From positions 56,796,066 through 56,860,065 of the forward strand of contig NC_134400.1 in NCBI RefSeq assembly GCF_050003625.1: DNA of 64,000 nt, written 5' to 3'. Position numbers and translations under genes: made by a program. The notes beneath the pieces were generated by a model. That model ran no database searches, had not been told where the DNA came from, and was given only the letters and a program-made list of their open reading frames with translations. Origin of the DNA: Haematobia irritans. Taxonomy: Eukaryota; Arthropoda; Insecta; Diptera; Muscidae. Of the stretch, positions 33,871 to 46,447 are shown piece after piece (the stretch's first letter is position 1; each line of letters begins with the position of its first letter).

Positions 33871-35667
33871 ACAAGTATAAACGGTCGTAAGTTCGGCCAG
33901 GTCGAATCTTATGTACCCTCCACCATGGATTGCGTAGAAACTTCTACGAAAGACTGTTATACACAATCGAATTACTTGGGTTGTGGTATCTTAAATCGTT
34001 TTCTAAATTGTGAGTTAGTCCACACGTGGTATATATTAGACAAAAATGTATGTAAGTCTACAAATAATTACGAATCGATATGGACTTTTGCACGGTACGT
34101 AGGGAGCCAGAATTGAAATATGGGTGACGCTTATATGGGGGCTATATACAATTATGAACTTGATATGGACCAATTTTTGTTTGATTGGGGATCGATTTAT
34201 CTGAGGGCTATATATAACTATAGACCGATATGGATCTAGTTAGGCATGGTTGCTAACGGCCATATACTAGCACAATGTACCAAATTTCGACTGACTCGGA
34301 TGAAATTTGCTCATTCAAGAGGTTCCAAAACCAAATCTCGGGATCGGTTTATATGGGGGGTATATATGATTATGGACTGATATGGACCACCTTTGGCATG
34401 GTTGTTAAATATCATATAGTAAAACCGCGTACCTAATTTCAATCAGATCGGATGAATTTTGCTTCTCGAAAAGGCACCGGAGGTCAAATCTGGGGATCGG
34501 TCTATATGGGGCTATATATAATTATGGACTGATATGAACCAATTCATGCATGGTTGTTGGATACCATATACTAACATAATGTACCAAATTTCAGCCGGAT
34601 CTGATGAAATTTGCTCCTCTTAGAGGCTCCGCAAGCCAAATCGGGGGATCGGTTTATATGGGGGCTATATATAATTATTGACCGATGTAGACCAATTTTT
34701 GCATTGTTGTTAGAGACCATATACTAACACCATGTACCAAATTTCAGCCGGATCTGATGAAATTTGCTCCTCTTAGAGGCTCCGCAAGCCAAATCGGGGG
34801 ATCGGTTTATATGGGGGCTATATATAATTATGGACTGATATGGACCAATTTTTGCATGGTTGTTAGAGACCATATACTTTCACCATGTACCAAATTTCAG
34901 CCAGATCGGATGAAATTTGCTTATCTTAGAGCAATCGCAATCATGGTGTTAATATATGACCTCAAACACACATGCAAAAATTGGTCGAAATCGGTCAATA
35001 ATTATATATAGGCCCCATATAAACCGATCCCCAGATTTGACCTCCTTGTGCCTTTTGGAGAAGCAAAATTCATCCGATCTGATTGAAATTAGGTACGCGG
35101 TTTTACTATATGATATTTAACAACCATGCCAAAAGTTGTCCATATCAGTCCATAATCATATATACCCCCCATATAAACCGATCCCGAGATTTGGTTTTGG
35201 AACCTCTTGAATGAGCAAATTTCATCCGAGTCAGTTGAAATTTGGTACATTGTGCTAGTATATGGCCGTTAACAACCATGCCTAACTAGGTCCATATCGG
35301 TCTATAGTTATATATAGCCCTCAGATAAATCGATCCCCAATCAAACAAAAATTGGTCCATATCAAGTTCATAATTGTATATAGCCCCCATATAAGCGTCA
35401 CCCATATTTCAATTCTGGCTCTCTACGTACTGTGCAAAAGTTCATGTTGATTCGTAATTATTTGTAGACATACCTATACATACCTAATATATACCACGTA
35501 TGGACTAACTCACAATTTAGAAAACTATGTTAAGAAGTTTTAAGATACCACAACCCAATTAATTCGATTGTGGATGACAGTCTTTCGTAGAAGTTTCTAC
35601 GCAATCCATGGTGGAGGGTACATAAGATTCGGCCTGGCCGAACTTACGGCCGTATATATTTGTTTTT
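33871..35667. mobile_element. HINE A palindrome (foldback), 1.8 kb
   Basis: The left arm (33871-34520) begins ACAAGTATAAACGGTCG with the 3' hairpin. The right arm (about 35010-35667) is its near-exact reverse complement and ends CGGCCGTATATATTTGT. Shared private variants (for example cctaactagg/cctagttagg-type text and the ctcattcaagagg block) show that the arms derive from each other. The centre (34520-35010) holds three internal repeats in one orientation. Neither side has a 5' hairpin or GTCC tract. Confidence 0.82.
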
Positions 35668-35933
35668 TTATTAATTTGCATTCTAAAGTTTGCAAACACT
35701 CTTCACTTGCCGCTATTACATTGAAACTAATAAATTACGTTTGTTTATAAAAACCTTCCCATTATTAGCAATAACTGAGTAAGGTTGGTTATGGTAGGCT
35801 CTAAAGTTTGACATTTAATTTGTGGTAACTGTTGTTGCACTGAAAAAAAAAAAATTATTGTGTTGATGCCAAAGAGTTCATGTCCTTAAAATACGAATCC
35901 GAAACTTTTCAATGAAGTCGTTATGTCCTTATA

Positions 35934-36866
35934 AAGGGTGATTCTTTTGAGGTTAGGATTTTCATGCATTAGTATTTGACAGATCACGTGGGATTTCAGA
36001 CATGGTGTCAAAGAGAAAGATGCTCAGTATGCTTTGACATTTCATCATGAATAGACTTACTAACGAGCAACGCTTGCAAATCATTGAATTTTATTACCAA
36101 AATCAGTGGCAGAAAATCCGCTTTTTTATCGACAAATTTTGTTCAGCGATGAGGCTCATTTCTGGTTGAATGGCTACGTAAATAAGCAAAATTGCCGCAT
36201 TTGGAGTGAAGAGCAACCAGAAGCCGTTCAAGAACTGCCCATGCATCCCGAAAAATGCACTGTTTGGTGTGGTTTGTACGCTGGTGGAATCATTGGACCG
36301 TATTTTTTCAAAGATGCTGTTGGACGCAACGTTACGGTGAATGGCGATCGCTATCGTTCGATGCTAACAAACTTTTTGTTGCCAAAAATGGAAGAACTGA
36401 ACTTGGTTGACATGTGGTTTCAACAAGATGGCGCTACATGCCACACAGCTCGCGATTCTATGGCCATTTTGAGGGAAAACTTCGGAGAACAATTCATCTC
36501 AAGAAATGGACCGGTAAGTTGGCCACCAAGATCATGCGATTTGACGCCTTTAGACTATTTTTTGTGGGGCTACGTCAAGTCTAAAGTCTACAGAAATAAG
36601 CCAGCAACTATTCCAGCTTTGGAAGACAACATTTCCGAAGAAATTCGGGCTATTCCGGCCGAAATGCTCGAAAAAGTTGCCCAAAATTGGACTTTCCGAA
36701 TGGACCACCTAAGACGCAGCCGCGGTCAACATTTAAATGAAATTATCTTCAAAAAGTAAATGTCATGGACCAATCTAACGTTTCAAATAAAGAACCGATG
36801 AGATTTTGCAAATTTTATGCGTTTTTTTTTAAAAAAAAGTTATCAAGCTCTTAACAAATCACCCTT
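35934..36866 (+). mobile_element. Tc1/mariner element, DD41D (rosa-like), deleted
   Basis: 933 bp between TA dinucleotides (35932-35933, 36867-36868), with inverted ends AAGGGTGATT/AATCACCCTT. It encodes most of a transposase C-terminus. Second- and third-acid spacing puts it in the DD41D group first described as rosa elements. The element is shorter than an intact one because the 5' half of the gene is missing. Confidence 0.88.
36047..36759 (+). pseudogene. mariner (DD41D) transposase, internally deleted
   Basis: A short N-terminal piece from ATG at 36047 reads MNRLTNEQRLQIIEFYYQ, typical of the first helix-turn-helix. About 20 codons in, at roughly 36100, it jumps to the catalytic domain in another frame. 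That frame is open from 36106 to the stop at 36759. It holds FSDEAHFWLNG (first Asp), WFQQDGATCHTA (second Asp) and RSCDLTPLDYFLWGY (third Asp). Counting from the Asp of QQDGA to that of PLDYF gives 41 intervening residues. The DNA-binding half (most of both HTH motifs) is lost, so it cannot bind its own ends. A GTG at 36106 is not a real start. Confidence 0.88.
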
Positions 36867-37328
36867 TAGTTAAGAGATTCGACTTATCCTAAAATGAAAG
36901 AATAATTTGTTTGACTAAAGTCAACTTGGTTTTAAAAATTCTGAAACATTCTTTAAAATTAATGGAATTGTCTTTAAATGTTTTGTCTTTTTGAATCGGC
37001 AAAAAATCGTTTAAAAATAGGTGACTTTTTTTGAATAAAAAAACGAATAAATTAAAATTTGCTTCCTAGAATCATATACGAAAATTTTAAATTTAAAAGA
37101 GAATTGTTTCTTAAATTTGTCCTTATTTCAGTTCTCGGCTTCTTTGGCCAGGAATCTTTGGAACTGGGCATGCTTGTTTTTCAGTGTAGATTTAACCACA
37201 ACGAGTTCCCTATGGCCTTCTAGTATAACCTTTAACACCAAAAGAAAATTTCGTTGGTACCAAATTTCGTTTCGTTTGGAAAAAGCTGTTTGCCTATGTA
37301 GAGGTGTTCAATTTGCTTCTTCTATGTA

Positions 37329-37936
37329 CACTGAAAAAAATATTGAATTAAATTTTAGGAATCGGTATTTACCCAAAGTTAAGTACAAAATTTTTTTAAA
37401 TAATGACATTTTAATTAAATGAAAGTTTATAATCCTTGCTTCAAAATTTTTTTCATTAAATTTAGGACACAAATCTTGAAATTTTCCATCTCTCCGCTGA
37501 AGTTGTAGATCTTTGAAGTAAGGCAAATTTTCCCTTAAAATAAAGAAAAACATTTTTAATTTAAAGATATCGTCTTTAACTCAACTGACATATTGCATTT
37601 TTAAATTTAAGATAAAATCGCTTCAAATATAGGTTAAGACTTATTTTAAGGATTTACATCTTTGGTTTAAAGTTTTTTTTTAACATTAAGAAAACTGTTT
37701 TTACTTTGAAGTACCTGTCATAATTTGGATTTTAAATTGGTATTTGTTTGTACATAAATACCTTTATTAATATATCGCAAAAATTCGATGAATGAGATCT
37801 GTATCTAATTTTAATTGTATTTATCCTAGACTTAAAGCCAGGCTTTAAAGAAGCCGCATCTTTGGCTCGGAATCAATACCAAAATCCTTAAGGGAAGGTC
37901 CAAATCCTTGGATCCAAGTAAACTTTTTTTTGAGTG
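37329..37936 (+). mobile_element. MITE E, copy 3
   Basis: Lies between TA dinucleotides (37327-37328, 37937-37938). The ends are CACTGAAAAAAATATTGAAT and ACTTTTTTTTGAGTG. A partial copy with the same text is at about 39240-39770, without a clear left end. Confidence 0.65.
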
Positions 37937-38201
37937 TAGGTGATGTCCTTCAAGGATCAAACCGGCACTTATATTACAATCGAATGGAATCTTCATAAGA
38001 GCAACTTGCTCTTATGGCTTAAGACTTAAAGCCAGGCTTTAAAGAAGCCGCATCTTTGGCTCGGAATCAATACCAAAATCCTTAAGGGAAGGTCCAAATC
38101 CTTGGATCCAAGTAAACTTTTTTTTGAGTGTAGGTGTTGTCCTTCAAGGATCAAACCGGCACTTTTATTACAAACGAATGGAATCTTCATAAGAGCAACT
38201 T
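37829..38201. repeat. Tandem duplication, 179 bp each
   Basis: 37829-38007 and 38023-38201 are almost identical (gacttaaagccaggctttaa through cataagagcaactt), offset 194 bp. The duplicated block spans the right end of MITE E copy 3 plus about 70 bp of flank, so it arose after insertion. Confidence 0.88.
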
Positions 38202-39850
38202 ACCCTCGATGAACTTAACCTGAGCATTCTGTCCTGCCCCCATGGCTATACCCATGGTAATTTCAATTATATGAATTCTTTTGGGGTATTACACGTAGAT
38301 GCCTCTAATAAGTTGGTAAATAGTTTGCTTAAATATTACAAAGTTCTGAACTTTCCTCCAAATTGCTCGAATAAATTGGTCGAAATTTCGCCAATATAGC
38401 CCCCAGAAAAAAAAAAAACTATAATAGACTCTTCAAAGTAAAGATGCAAAATCTGAAAATAAGTCTTAGCATATAGTTGGAGATTTTTATCATTCATCCT
38501 TTTTATCGTCAATCAAAAATGTTCACTTTAAGGAAAATCGCACTCAACAAAATATTAACTTAATATGAAAGATTAAGCAACCTACATTCAAGGACAGGCA
38601 ATTTAGACTATATTAAGGATAAATTTATTTAAAATAAAGAAATAAAATAAATCTTTGTTTTAAAAATTGTTTTATTCAAATTTATTTATTAATTATTTAT
38701 TTACAGTAGTTTTCGCTTATAGTCCACACCCATAGTTGCACAACATTTTTGGACAATATGTGAAATTCGACAGTTAAGCAAATTCTTTTATATGCCACTT
38801 TGGTAAATAACTGCTCTCACATATTTCCAGGAATATGACATTAAAGGAAACATAAAAAAGACGATTTATTTTTTTTATTAAAATATATTTAAATCAATGA
38901 GTTACATTTTCAAGGAAGCAAAATTAACTTAATTAAAATATATATCTGGTAAGAAACCTGATGTAACGCTATTTGCGTTACCAATGCCAATGATGTTGCC
39001 AACATTTTATTTTATTGTGGACTATACTTTAAATAATCTTATCGATTTCTTTTTATCAGCACAATAAAAAATGGAATATATGCAAAATCGTCATATAAGT
39101 GAAATTGAATATTCAGCAACTATACATGTGAAATTTATGTCATAATGATATTCGAAGAATGATTTTTGGACTATATCTGAAAATCTCCTATATGTGCGAT
39201 GGACTATAAGCGAAAACTACTGTATTATTTATTTTAAATTTATTTTAAAAATTGTTTTCTTCAAATTTAGGACACGAATCAGTAAAATTTGTGTCCCTCC
39301 GTGAAAGTTATATGTCCTCGAAGTAAGACAAATTTCCCTTAAATTAAAGAAAAACTTGTTTGAGTTGAAAAGTCTTTAAATTAACTGAGACATTGAATCT
39401 TTGGCAAAAATAGGCTAAAATATACTTTAATTATTACATATTACTAAAGAATATCCACACAAATAGGCTAATATTTATTTTGAGGATTTTGTATTCATGC
39501 TTTAAAGTTTTATTGAAATTAAGAAAACGTTATTCGCTTTGAAATATCTGTTGTAATTTGGATTTTTAAACTGGTATTCCTTTGTACATGAATACCTTTG
39601 TAGATATATCGCAAAAAGACGGGATTTGTATCCCAATTTTAAATTTGCTAAATTTAACGCTAAAAAGTTCCCTAAAGAATGTCTTTTTTAAAGAAGCAGC
39701 ACCTTTGGCTCGAAAGCTATAGCAAAATATTTAAGTAAAGGTCAAAATTAATTTAAAATTAAATTAAAAAAAAACATTTTGTTGCGTGCAAGTATACGGT
39801 ATTACTGGGGGTATTGCAGAAATTCTCTTGGTAAGCACACTCAAATAAAA
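38202..39850. other. Intronic sequence with a MITE E fragment
   Basis: 38210-39230 shows no clear element. 39240-39770 resembles MITE E internal text (ggacacgaatc, cggaaaga-type blocks, cctttggctcgaaa). No gene is visible. Confidence 0.5.
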
Positions 39851-42124
39851 ACAAGTAAGTAAAGTAGAAAGTCGGGCGGGCCGACTATATCATACCCTAA
39901 ACCACCATTACAGAATTAGTAATCATAAGCATTTGTGGGTTAACATATAGGTCTGGGAGATAAACCGCAGTTGCATATTTAAGAAAATTAAGGGGTACAT
40001 GTCTATGGGTGCTTTGTGTCAATCTGACTATAGCTCATAGTCAATGTTGCCACGGAAAATGTTCGGTTTACCCTACAATGACAAAAAAAGTTCCCTACTT
40101 TCCCATACATTCCCAAACAATTTTCCCTACTATATTTTTCGTTAAATTTAAAAAATTTTACAAAACAAAAATGGTTCTAAGTACTTTATTATCTTAAAAC
40201 ATGAATATCCAACGTATATAACTTAGAATATAAATTTGTATTACCACCACGGTTGCCACAGTTGGTAGAATTCAACCCAAATTAGTAATCTTTTTTGGTA
40301 AATCTCTATAAAAATAAAATTTTGGAAAAAGTTTCTATAAATAAATTTTTGTGAGAAATTTTTCTATAGAAATAAAATTTTGACAATAAATTCTATACAA
40401 ATAAAATTTTGAGAAAAAATTCCACAGAAATAAAATTTTGAGAAATTTTTTTATAGAAATAATATTTTGAAAAAAAATTCTATAGAAATACAATTTTGAC
40501 AAAATGTTCTATAGACATAAAATGTTGACAAAATTCTCTACAGGAATAAAGTTTACCACACATTGTTAAAGATCAAGCCTTGCCGGCTTCTAATTTCCTC
40601 CTCTAGAGCCACCAAAATGTAAAAATTATTACAAATTGTGTTGAGTGAAAATGTCCTACATTGTGGCCCTACGTCCCTACAAGACGCTAAATATTAGAAA
40701 AACCCAACATATAGGGAATTTCCCCTACTTCTAGAAACACTGGCTGTGTTGATATTGCGCCTACGGAGTTAGTATGCCACTAATATTGGGCCCATTATAA
40801 AAAAGAGAAAATCGTTAAATTAATGTGGGTAATAAATACAAATTTGTAAACAAAAAAGAGAAAATCGTTAAATTAGTGTGGGTAATAAATACAAATTTGT
40901 AAACATTCTTATGTAAGAGCTACAAGTACGTATAAGTACGATCGGCTAGTACAGCAAAATTTGAAATTTGAGTAACATTGGTTAATAAATAAGAGTACTA
41001 TGGCCAAATTTGGGAAAATCGAGCGATGCATATATATGGAAGCTATATCTAAATCTGACACAATTTGCATAATAATTTGCGGGTTTGATTAATACCACAA
41101 AAGGTTACCTTGTGCGAGATTTGAGTAAGATCAGTTAAGAAATGAGGCCTGTATGGTCAAACATAAGGTTATTAGGGGCGAATTTTTCAAAATCGGGCGA
41201 TACATATATGGGAGCTATATCTACATCTGAACCGATTTCGATGAAATTTTGCACATATAGTTAGTACTATAGAGGACTGGATCTAGGCAACTTTTAGTAA
41301 GATCGGTTAATAAATAAGGGTTCTATGGCCAAATTTGGAAAATCGGGCTATACATATATATGGGAGCTATATCTAAATCTGAACCGATTTCGATGATTTT
41401 TTGCACATATAGTTAGTGCTATAGAAGACTACATTTAGCTAAATTTGGGTAAGATCGGTTGATAAATAAGGGTTTTATGGCCAAATTTAGAAAAATCAGG
41501 CGGTACATATATATGGGAGCTATAGCTAAATCTGAACCGATTTCGATGATTTTTTGCTCATATAGTTAGTGCTATAGAAGATTATATTGAGCCAACTTTG
41601 AGTAAAATTGGTTGATAAATAAAGGTTTTGTGTCCAAATTTGGGAAAATCGGGTGATACATATATATGAGAGCCATATCTAAATCTTAACCAATTTGGAT
41701 GAAATTTTGCAGACTTGAAGGGCGATGGAAAAGATTACCTTTTGCCAAATTTGGTGACGATCCGTTTGAACAAACGCGCAACGTGACCCCATTTGTCGAA
41801 ATCGGGCGATACATATATATGGGAGCTATATCTAAATTTCATCCGATTTCTTCCAAATTCAATAGCCTTCGTCCTTGTGCTCAAACAACTTCCTGTACCA
41901 AATTTCATCAAAATCGGTTAATAATTGCGACCGGAATCCTGTGAACAACAAATACATGGACAGACGGACGGACGGACGGACACCAAGCGCTAGATCGACT
42001 CAGGAGGTGATTCTGAGTCGATCGGTATATATTTTATGGGGTCTAAAATCATTATTTCTAGTAAGCACATTTTTTGACCGATCAAACTTATTATACCCAA
42101 ACCACTATGTGGTTTAGGGTATAA
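39851..42124 (-). mobile_element. HINE family B, full-length with insertion
   Basis: On minus the 5' hairpin is at 42124-42094 (TATACCCTAAACCACATAGT), the (GTCC)n tract at about 41962-41982, and internal repeats with cores near 41821, 41668, 41515, 41362 and 41210 (spacings 153, 153, 153, 152). The family-specific part follows, then the 3' hairpin AGTCGG/CCGACT and ACTTGT at 39851. A 57-bp tandem repeat (agagaaaatcgttaaatta) is at 40803-40915. A 0.45-kb minisatellite block is inserted at about 40110-40556. Confidence 0.8.
40110..40556. repeat. Minisatellite module inserted in HINE B
   Basis: The copy at 17171-18594 reads directly across this point (acaatgtgtggta|tgtatggg, about 18312-18335). 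Here the same flanks are parted by about 445 bp holding 'ggttgccacagttggtag' and degenerate 29-bp units (ctatagaaataaaattttga). This gives a filled-site/empty-site pair. Confidence 0.75.
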
Positions 42125-43388
42125 AAAGAGAAAATCGTTAAATTAGTGTGGGTAATAAATACAAATTTGTAAACATCGAGCAATATTATTATGTAAGAGC
42201 TACAAGTACGTATAAGTACGATCGGCTAGTACAGCAAAATTTGAAATTTGAGTAACATTGGTTAATAAATAAGAGTACTATGGCCAAATTTGGGAAAATC
42301 GAGCGATGCATATATATGGAAGCTATATCTAAATCTGAACCAATTTGCATAATAATTTGCGGGTTTGATTAATATCACAAAAGGTTACCTTGTGCAAGAT
42401 TTGAGTAAGATCAGTTAAGAAATAAGGCCTGTATGGTCAAAAATAAGGTTATTAGGGGCGAATTTTTCAAAATCGGGTGATACATATATGGGAGCTATAT
42501 CTACATCTGAACCGATTTCGATGAAATTTTGCACATATAGTTAGTACTATAGAGGACTGGATCTAGCCAACTTTTAGTAAGATCGGTTAATAAATAAGGG
42601 TTCTATGGCCAAATTTGGGAAAATCGGGCTATACATATATATGGGAGCTATATCTAAATCTGAACCGATTTCGATGATTTTTTGCACATATAGTTAGTGC
42701 TATAGAAGACTACATTTAGCTAAATTTGGGTAAGATCGGTTGATAAATAAGGGTTTTATGGCCAAATTTAGAAAAATCAGGCGGTACATATATATGGGAG
42801 CTATAGCTAAATCTGAACCGATTTCGATGATTTTTTGCACATATAGTTAGTGCTATAGAAGACTATATTTATTTAAATTTGGGTAAGATCCGTTGATAAA
42901 TAAGGGTTTTATGGCCAAATTTAGAAAAAACGGCCGGTACATATATATGGGAGCTATAGCTAAATCTGAACCGATTTGAATGAAATTTTGCAGACTTGAA
43001 GGGCGATGGAAAAGATTACCTTTTGTCAAATTTGGCGACGATCCGTTTGAAAAATCGCGCAACGTGACCCCATTTGTCGAAATCGGGCGATACATATCTG
43101 TATGGGAGCTATATCTAAATTTGATCCGATTTCCTCCAAACTCAATAGCGTTCGTCCTTGTGCCCAAACAACTCCCTGTACCAAATTTCATCAAAATCAG
43201 TTGATAATTGCGACCGGAATCCTGTGAACAATAAATACATGGACAGACGGACGGACGGACACCAAGCTCTATATCGACTCAGGAGATGATTCTGAGTCGA
43301 TCGGTATATATTTTCAATATTTCTGGTAGGCACATTTTTTGGCCGATCAAACTTATTATACCCTGACCACTTTGGTTTAGGGTATAAT
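42125..43388 (-). mobile_element. HINE family B unit lacking its 3' end
   Basis: A near copy of 40858-42124 placed head-to-tail. It begins (on plus) agagaaaatcgttaaattag and ends with the 5' hairpin at 43388. The family-specific 3' part and 3' hairpin are missing. On minus it runs into the T-run that precedes the next unit's TATACCC. Confidence 0.82.
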
Positions 43389-43570
43389 TAAACCCATTAG
43401 GTTCTTTTTTCACTTATTGTTCTAATCTTTAAATTAAGGAATATTTGCCTTACTTAAGAGGTATACAACTCTAACGGCTGGACGCAAATTTCAGACTTTC
43501 GTGTACTAAATTTAATGAAAACAATTTAAGGCAAAGATTATGAAATTTGTTTTTGCGCGCCAGTAGTACT

Positions 43571-43938
43571 ACACCCAAAAAAAGTGAACTGTTTTATAGG
43601 AAGAATGAACTACCTCGCACGAAAATTAAACTAAATTTTGCTCCACATTTTGAGATTTCCACAAAGCGTTGTTAAAACCAGGAAATTTTAATGTCCTGTT
43701 GTACTTTTTAAATGCAGTTCACGAAATTACATCCTCTCATAGAAGAAAAAATTAACTAAAAGTAAAGAAGAAAATCATTGGCGCCAAATCATGACCATTT
43801 TAACCATACAGTAGTTCATTCTTACTATTTTTGGGAATCGTGGGAAAACCTTCTTTTGCTTTAGTTCATATTGAACTTATGTGTACTGTCATTGAACTTT
43901 ATACCCACGTTGAGTTCATAAAATTTCTGAGACATACT
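43571..43938. mobile_element. MITE I, copy 2
   Basis: ACACCCAAAAAAAGTGAACT at the left, 'tgagttcataaaatttctgagacatac' text at the right. It is similar to 32281-32580 and immediately abuts HINE C. Confidence 0.6.
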
Positions 43939-43940
43939 TA

Positions 43941-44921
43941 ACAAGTAAGGAAAGTCTTAAGTCGGGTGGGGCCGACTAAAGTATACCCTGCACCATTTCG
44001 TAGATCTAAATTATCGATACCATATCACATCCATCAAATGTGTTGGGTGCTATATATAAAGGTTCGTCCCAAATATATACATATAAATATCACTCGATCT
44101 GGACAGAATTTGGTAGACTTCTACAAAATGTATAGACTCAAAATTTAAGTCGGCTAATGCATGGCTAATGGAACACAATGTTAGTAAAAAATATGAGAAA
44201 CATTTAAATCTGAATCAATTTTAAGGAAACTTCGCAAAAGTTTATTTATGATTTATCGCTCAATATATATATATATATTAGAAGTTTAGGAAAATTAGAC
44301 TCATTTTTACAACTTTTCGACTAAACGGTGGCGAGTTTACAAAGAAAATGTTGGTATTTTGATTTTTGTCGAAATAAGAAAAACATATATATGGGAGCTA
44401 TATCTTAATCTGAACCGATTTCAATAAAATTTGGCACACTTGATTGTACACCTAGTGCAAAATTTCAACCAAATCTGGGACCGTCGGGCGAAAGATATAT
44501 ATGGGAGCTATATCTAAATCTGAACCGATTTCAATAAACTTGGCACACTTGACTATAGTACTAATTGTTCTTCTTGCAAATTAGCAAATTAGGGTAAAAC
44601 TCTGGCTTCTGGGGCCATATAAGTCCATCTCGGGCGAAATATATATATATGGGAGCTATATCTAAATCTGAACCGATTTCTTCCAAAATCAATACATATA
44701 CTTGTGCCAAATTTGAAGTCGATTGGACTAAAACTGCGACCTAGACTTTGATTACAAAAATGTGTTCACGGACAGACGGACATGGCTATATCGACTCAGG
44801 AGCCCACCCTGAGCATTTTTGCCAAAGACACCATGTGTCTATCTCGTCTCCTTCTGGGTGTTGCAAGCATATGCACTTACTTATAATACCCTGTTCCACA
44901 GTGTGGCGCAGGGTATAAAAA
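43941..44921 (-). mobile_element. HINE family C, full-length, compact
   Basis: 3' end ACAAGTAAGG with hairpin AGTCGGgtggggCCGACT at 43959-43976. Internal cores are near 44393, 44503 and 44651. The (GTCC) tract is reduced to 'cagacggac' (about 44772). The 5' hairpin ATACCCTGttCCACagt/GTGGcgCAGGGTAT is at 44887-44918. At about 980 bp it is the shortest complete HINE here. Core spacing is irregular, unlike families A, B and D. Confidence 0.75.
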
Positions 44922-44980
44922 AAGTAAGATTTCATTATGTTGCGGAAAATTTCGATAAAAATAATAAAATTTAACTACTA

Positions 44981-45783
44981 CACCCTCAAAAAAAATCGCT
45001 TCTCTAACATATGTTCCAAACATATTTTGCAGGAAACACATATATTATTGGATACTGCAGAAACATTAATATGTTTGTTTTATCTGAGCGTATTATATGT
45101 TTGGAAGCATTTTGAGTCCAAAAATAGTATATGTTTGGAAGAATTCCCCAAAGAAGATTGTGCTCATTCCCTCACATAATTTTCACTACCACGAAATTTT
45201 TGAGTTCTTCGCATCTTTTTCTGTAATACAAATATGCGGTTTTTTCTTTCAAATGTCTATTCTCTTGGTTCCGAATGTATATTCTCTTTATTCTGAATAC
45301 TCATTCTAATATTCAAATTAAATAGTAATTAGACTTAAGCATATAAAATTTATGGCCTTATCATGAAACAGTTTTCCGAACCAACATACAAGCGGTTTCA
45401 CAGAAATTGCTCTCATTTCATTCTATCGCTGTGTTATGTTGATATCTTTTTATTCAACCATCCCGGTTTCCATCTCTATTTATTTCTCTATACTAACTCT
45501 CTCTCTCTCTCTCTGGCGCTCTTTGAATAAAGTATCGCAACATATATATGTTTACTCGAAATTTGTAAATTTATATATGTTTACATTCACACATATTATT
45601 TTTATGAAACATTCATGCCCCAAACATAATATATTCTAACATATTAACATATGTGTCCCAAACATTTTGTGTTAGTTTAGGAACATTACATGTTTGCACT
45701 TAAATATATTGTGTTTAAAAATTGTGCCCGAAACACATTTTGTTTATATCGGAACATATTAAAAACATATTTTTCTAACAGTG
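44981..45783 (+). mobile_element. MITE F, copy 2
   Basis: Starts CACCCTCAAAAAAAATCGCT after TA (44979-44980) and ends TTTTTCTAACAGTG before TA (45784-45785). It is the reverse complement of 3440-4234 over its whole length. The similar short open frames in both copies reflect shared ancestry of non-coding DNA. Confidence 0.75.
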
Positions 45784-45857
45784 TAGCAAATAAATTTTTT
45801 CCAATAAAATCAAGTTAAATTTAGAGTTGGTTTAACTACGAACATTTTTTTCTGTGT

Positions 45858-46447
45858 ATATGGCCCATTTGCAATACCATGCGACCTACATCAATAACAC
45901 ATACACTGAAAACAACAGTGAACCCACCAGGAAGAAAACTTTTGGTTAATTTTAGAAAAATTTTAAAATATTTGGATATCACAAAAATTAGTAAATATTT
46001 ATCAAGAAAGTGTTGTTGTTTTTGATTTCAGCTTAAAACCATGCATTGACTAAACTACAAGTGTAGCTTAACCAACATTGGAAAATAATGTTTGTCAAAT
46101 TTATTTGGACAAAGCCCTATAGACTGCAAGTTGGTTGGATGGACGCACGTTTCGAAATTACCACATTCCTCACCATCATCCTCTACTTGCAGCAAAACTA
46201 TCAACCAATTATCAGAAAAAAAATCAGGCAGTTCACTAAACCCAAAAGTGAACCACACTTGAACCTTCCAGTCGATAGCTTGTTTTGTTTAGAAGTTAGC
46301 GAGATTTCAACAGACGGACGGACATCGCTATATCGACTCAAAATTTCATCACTACCCAGAATATATAAACGTTATGAGACGAATATTTCGATATGTTACA
46401 AACGGAATGACAATGTTAGCATACCCCCTTCCTATGGTGCAGGGTAA
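45858..46447 (-). mobile_element. HINE A 5' remnant split by another repeat
   Basis: 46265-46447 on minus has the 5' hairpin region, GTCCGTCC tract and 'gatagcttg' block. 45858-45902 continues it (gcccatttgcaataccatgc). Between them, 45904-46260 starts as MITE L (CACTGAAAACAACAGTGAAC) and continues with text I do not recognise. Confidence 0.55.

Larger units (their letters stand above)
35838..37186 (+). mobile_element. MITE E, copy 2, split by mariner
   Basis: Starts CACTGAAAAAAAAAAAATTA and ends TTGTTTTTCAGTG. Outside the mariner it aligns by eye with copy 1 at 4795-5405 (ccaaagagttcatgtcctta; ttctcggcttctttgg). The mariner at 35934-36866 entered just after 'ttatgtcctta'. Confidence 0.72.

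Noticed and set aside
36106..36759. Active mariner transposase of 217 residues
   Set aside because: The apparent start is a GTG at a deletion junction; the DNA-binding half is missing and the preceding ATG piece is in another frame.
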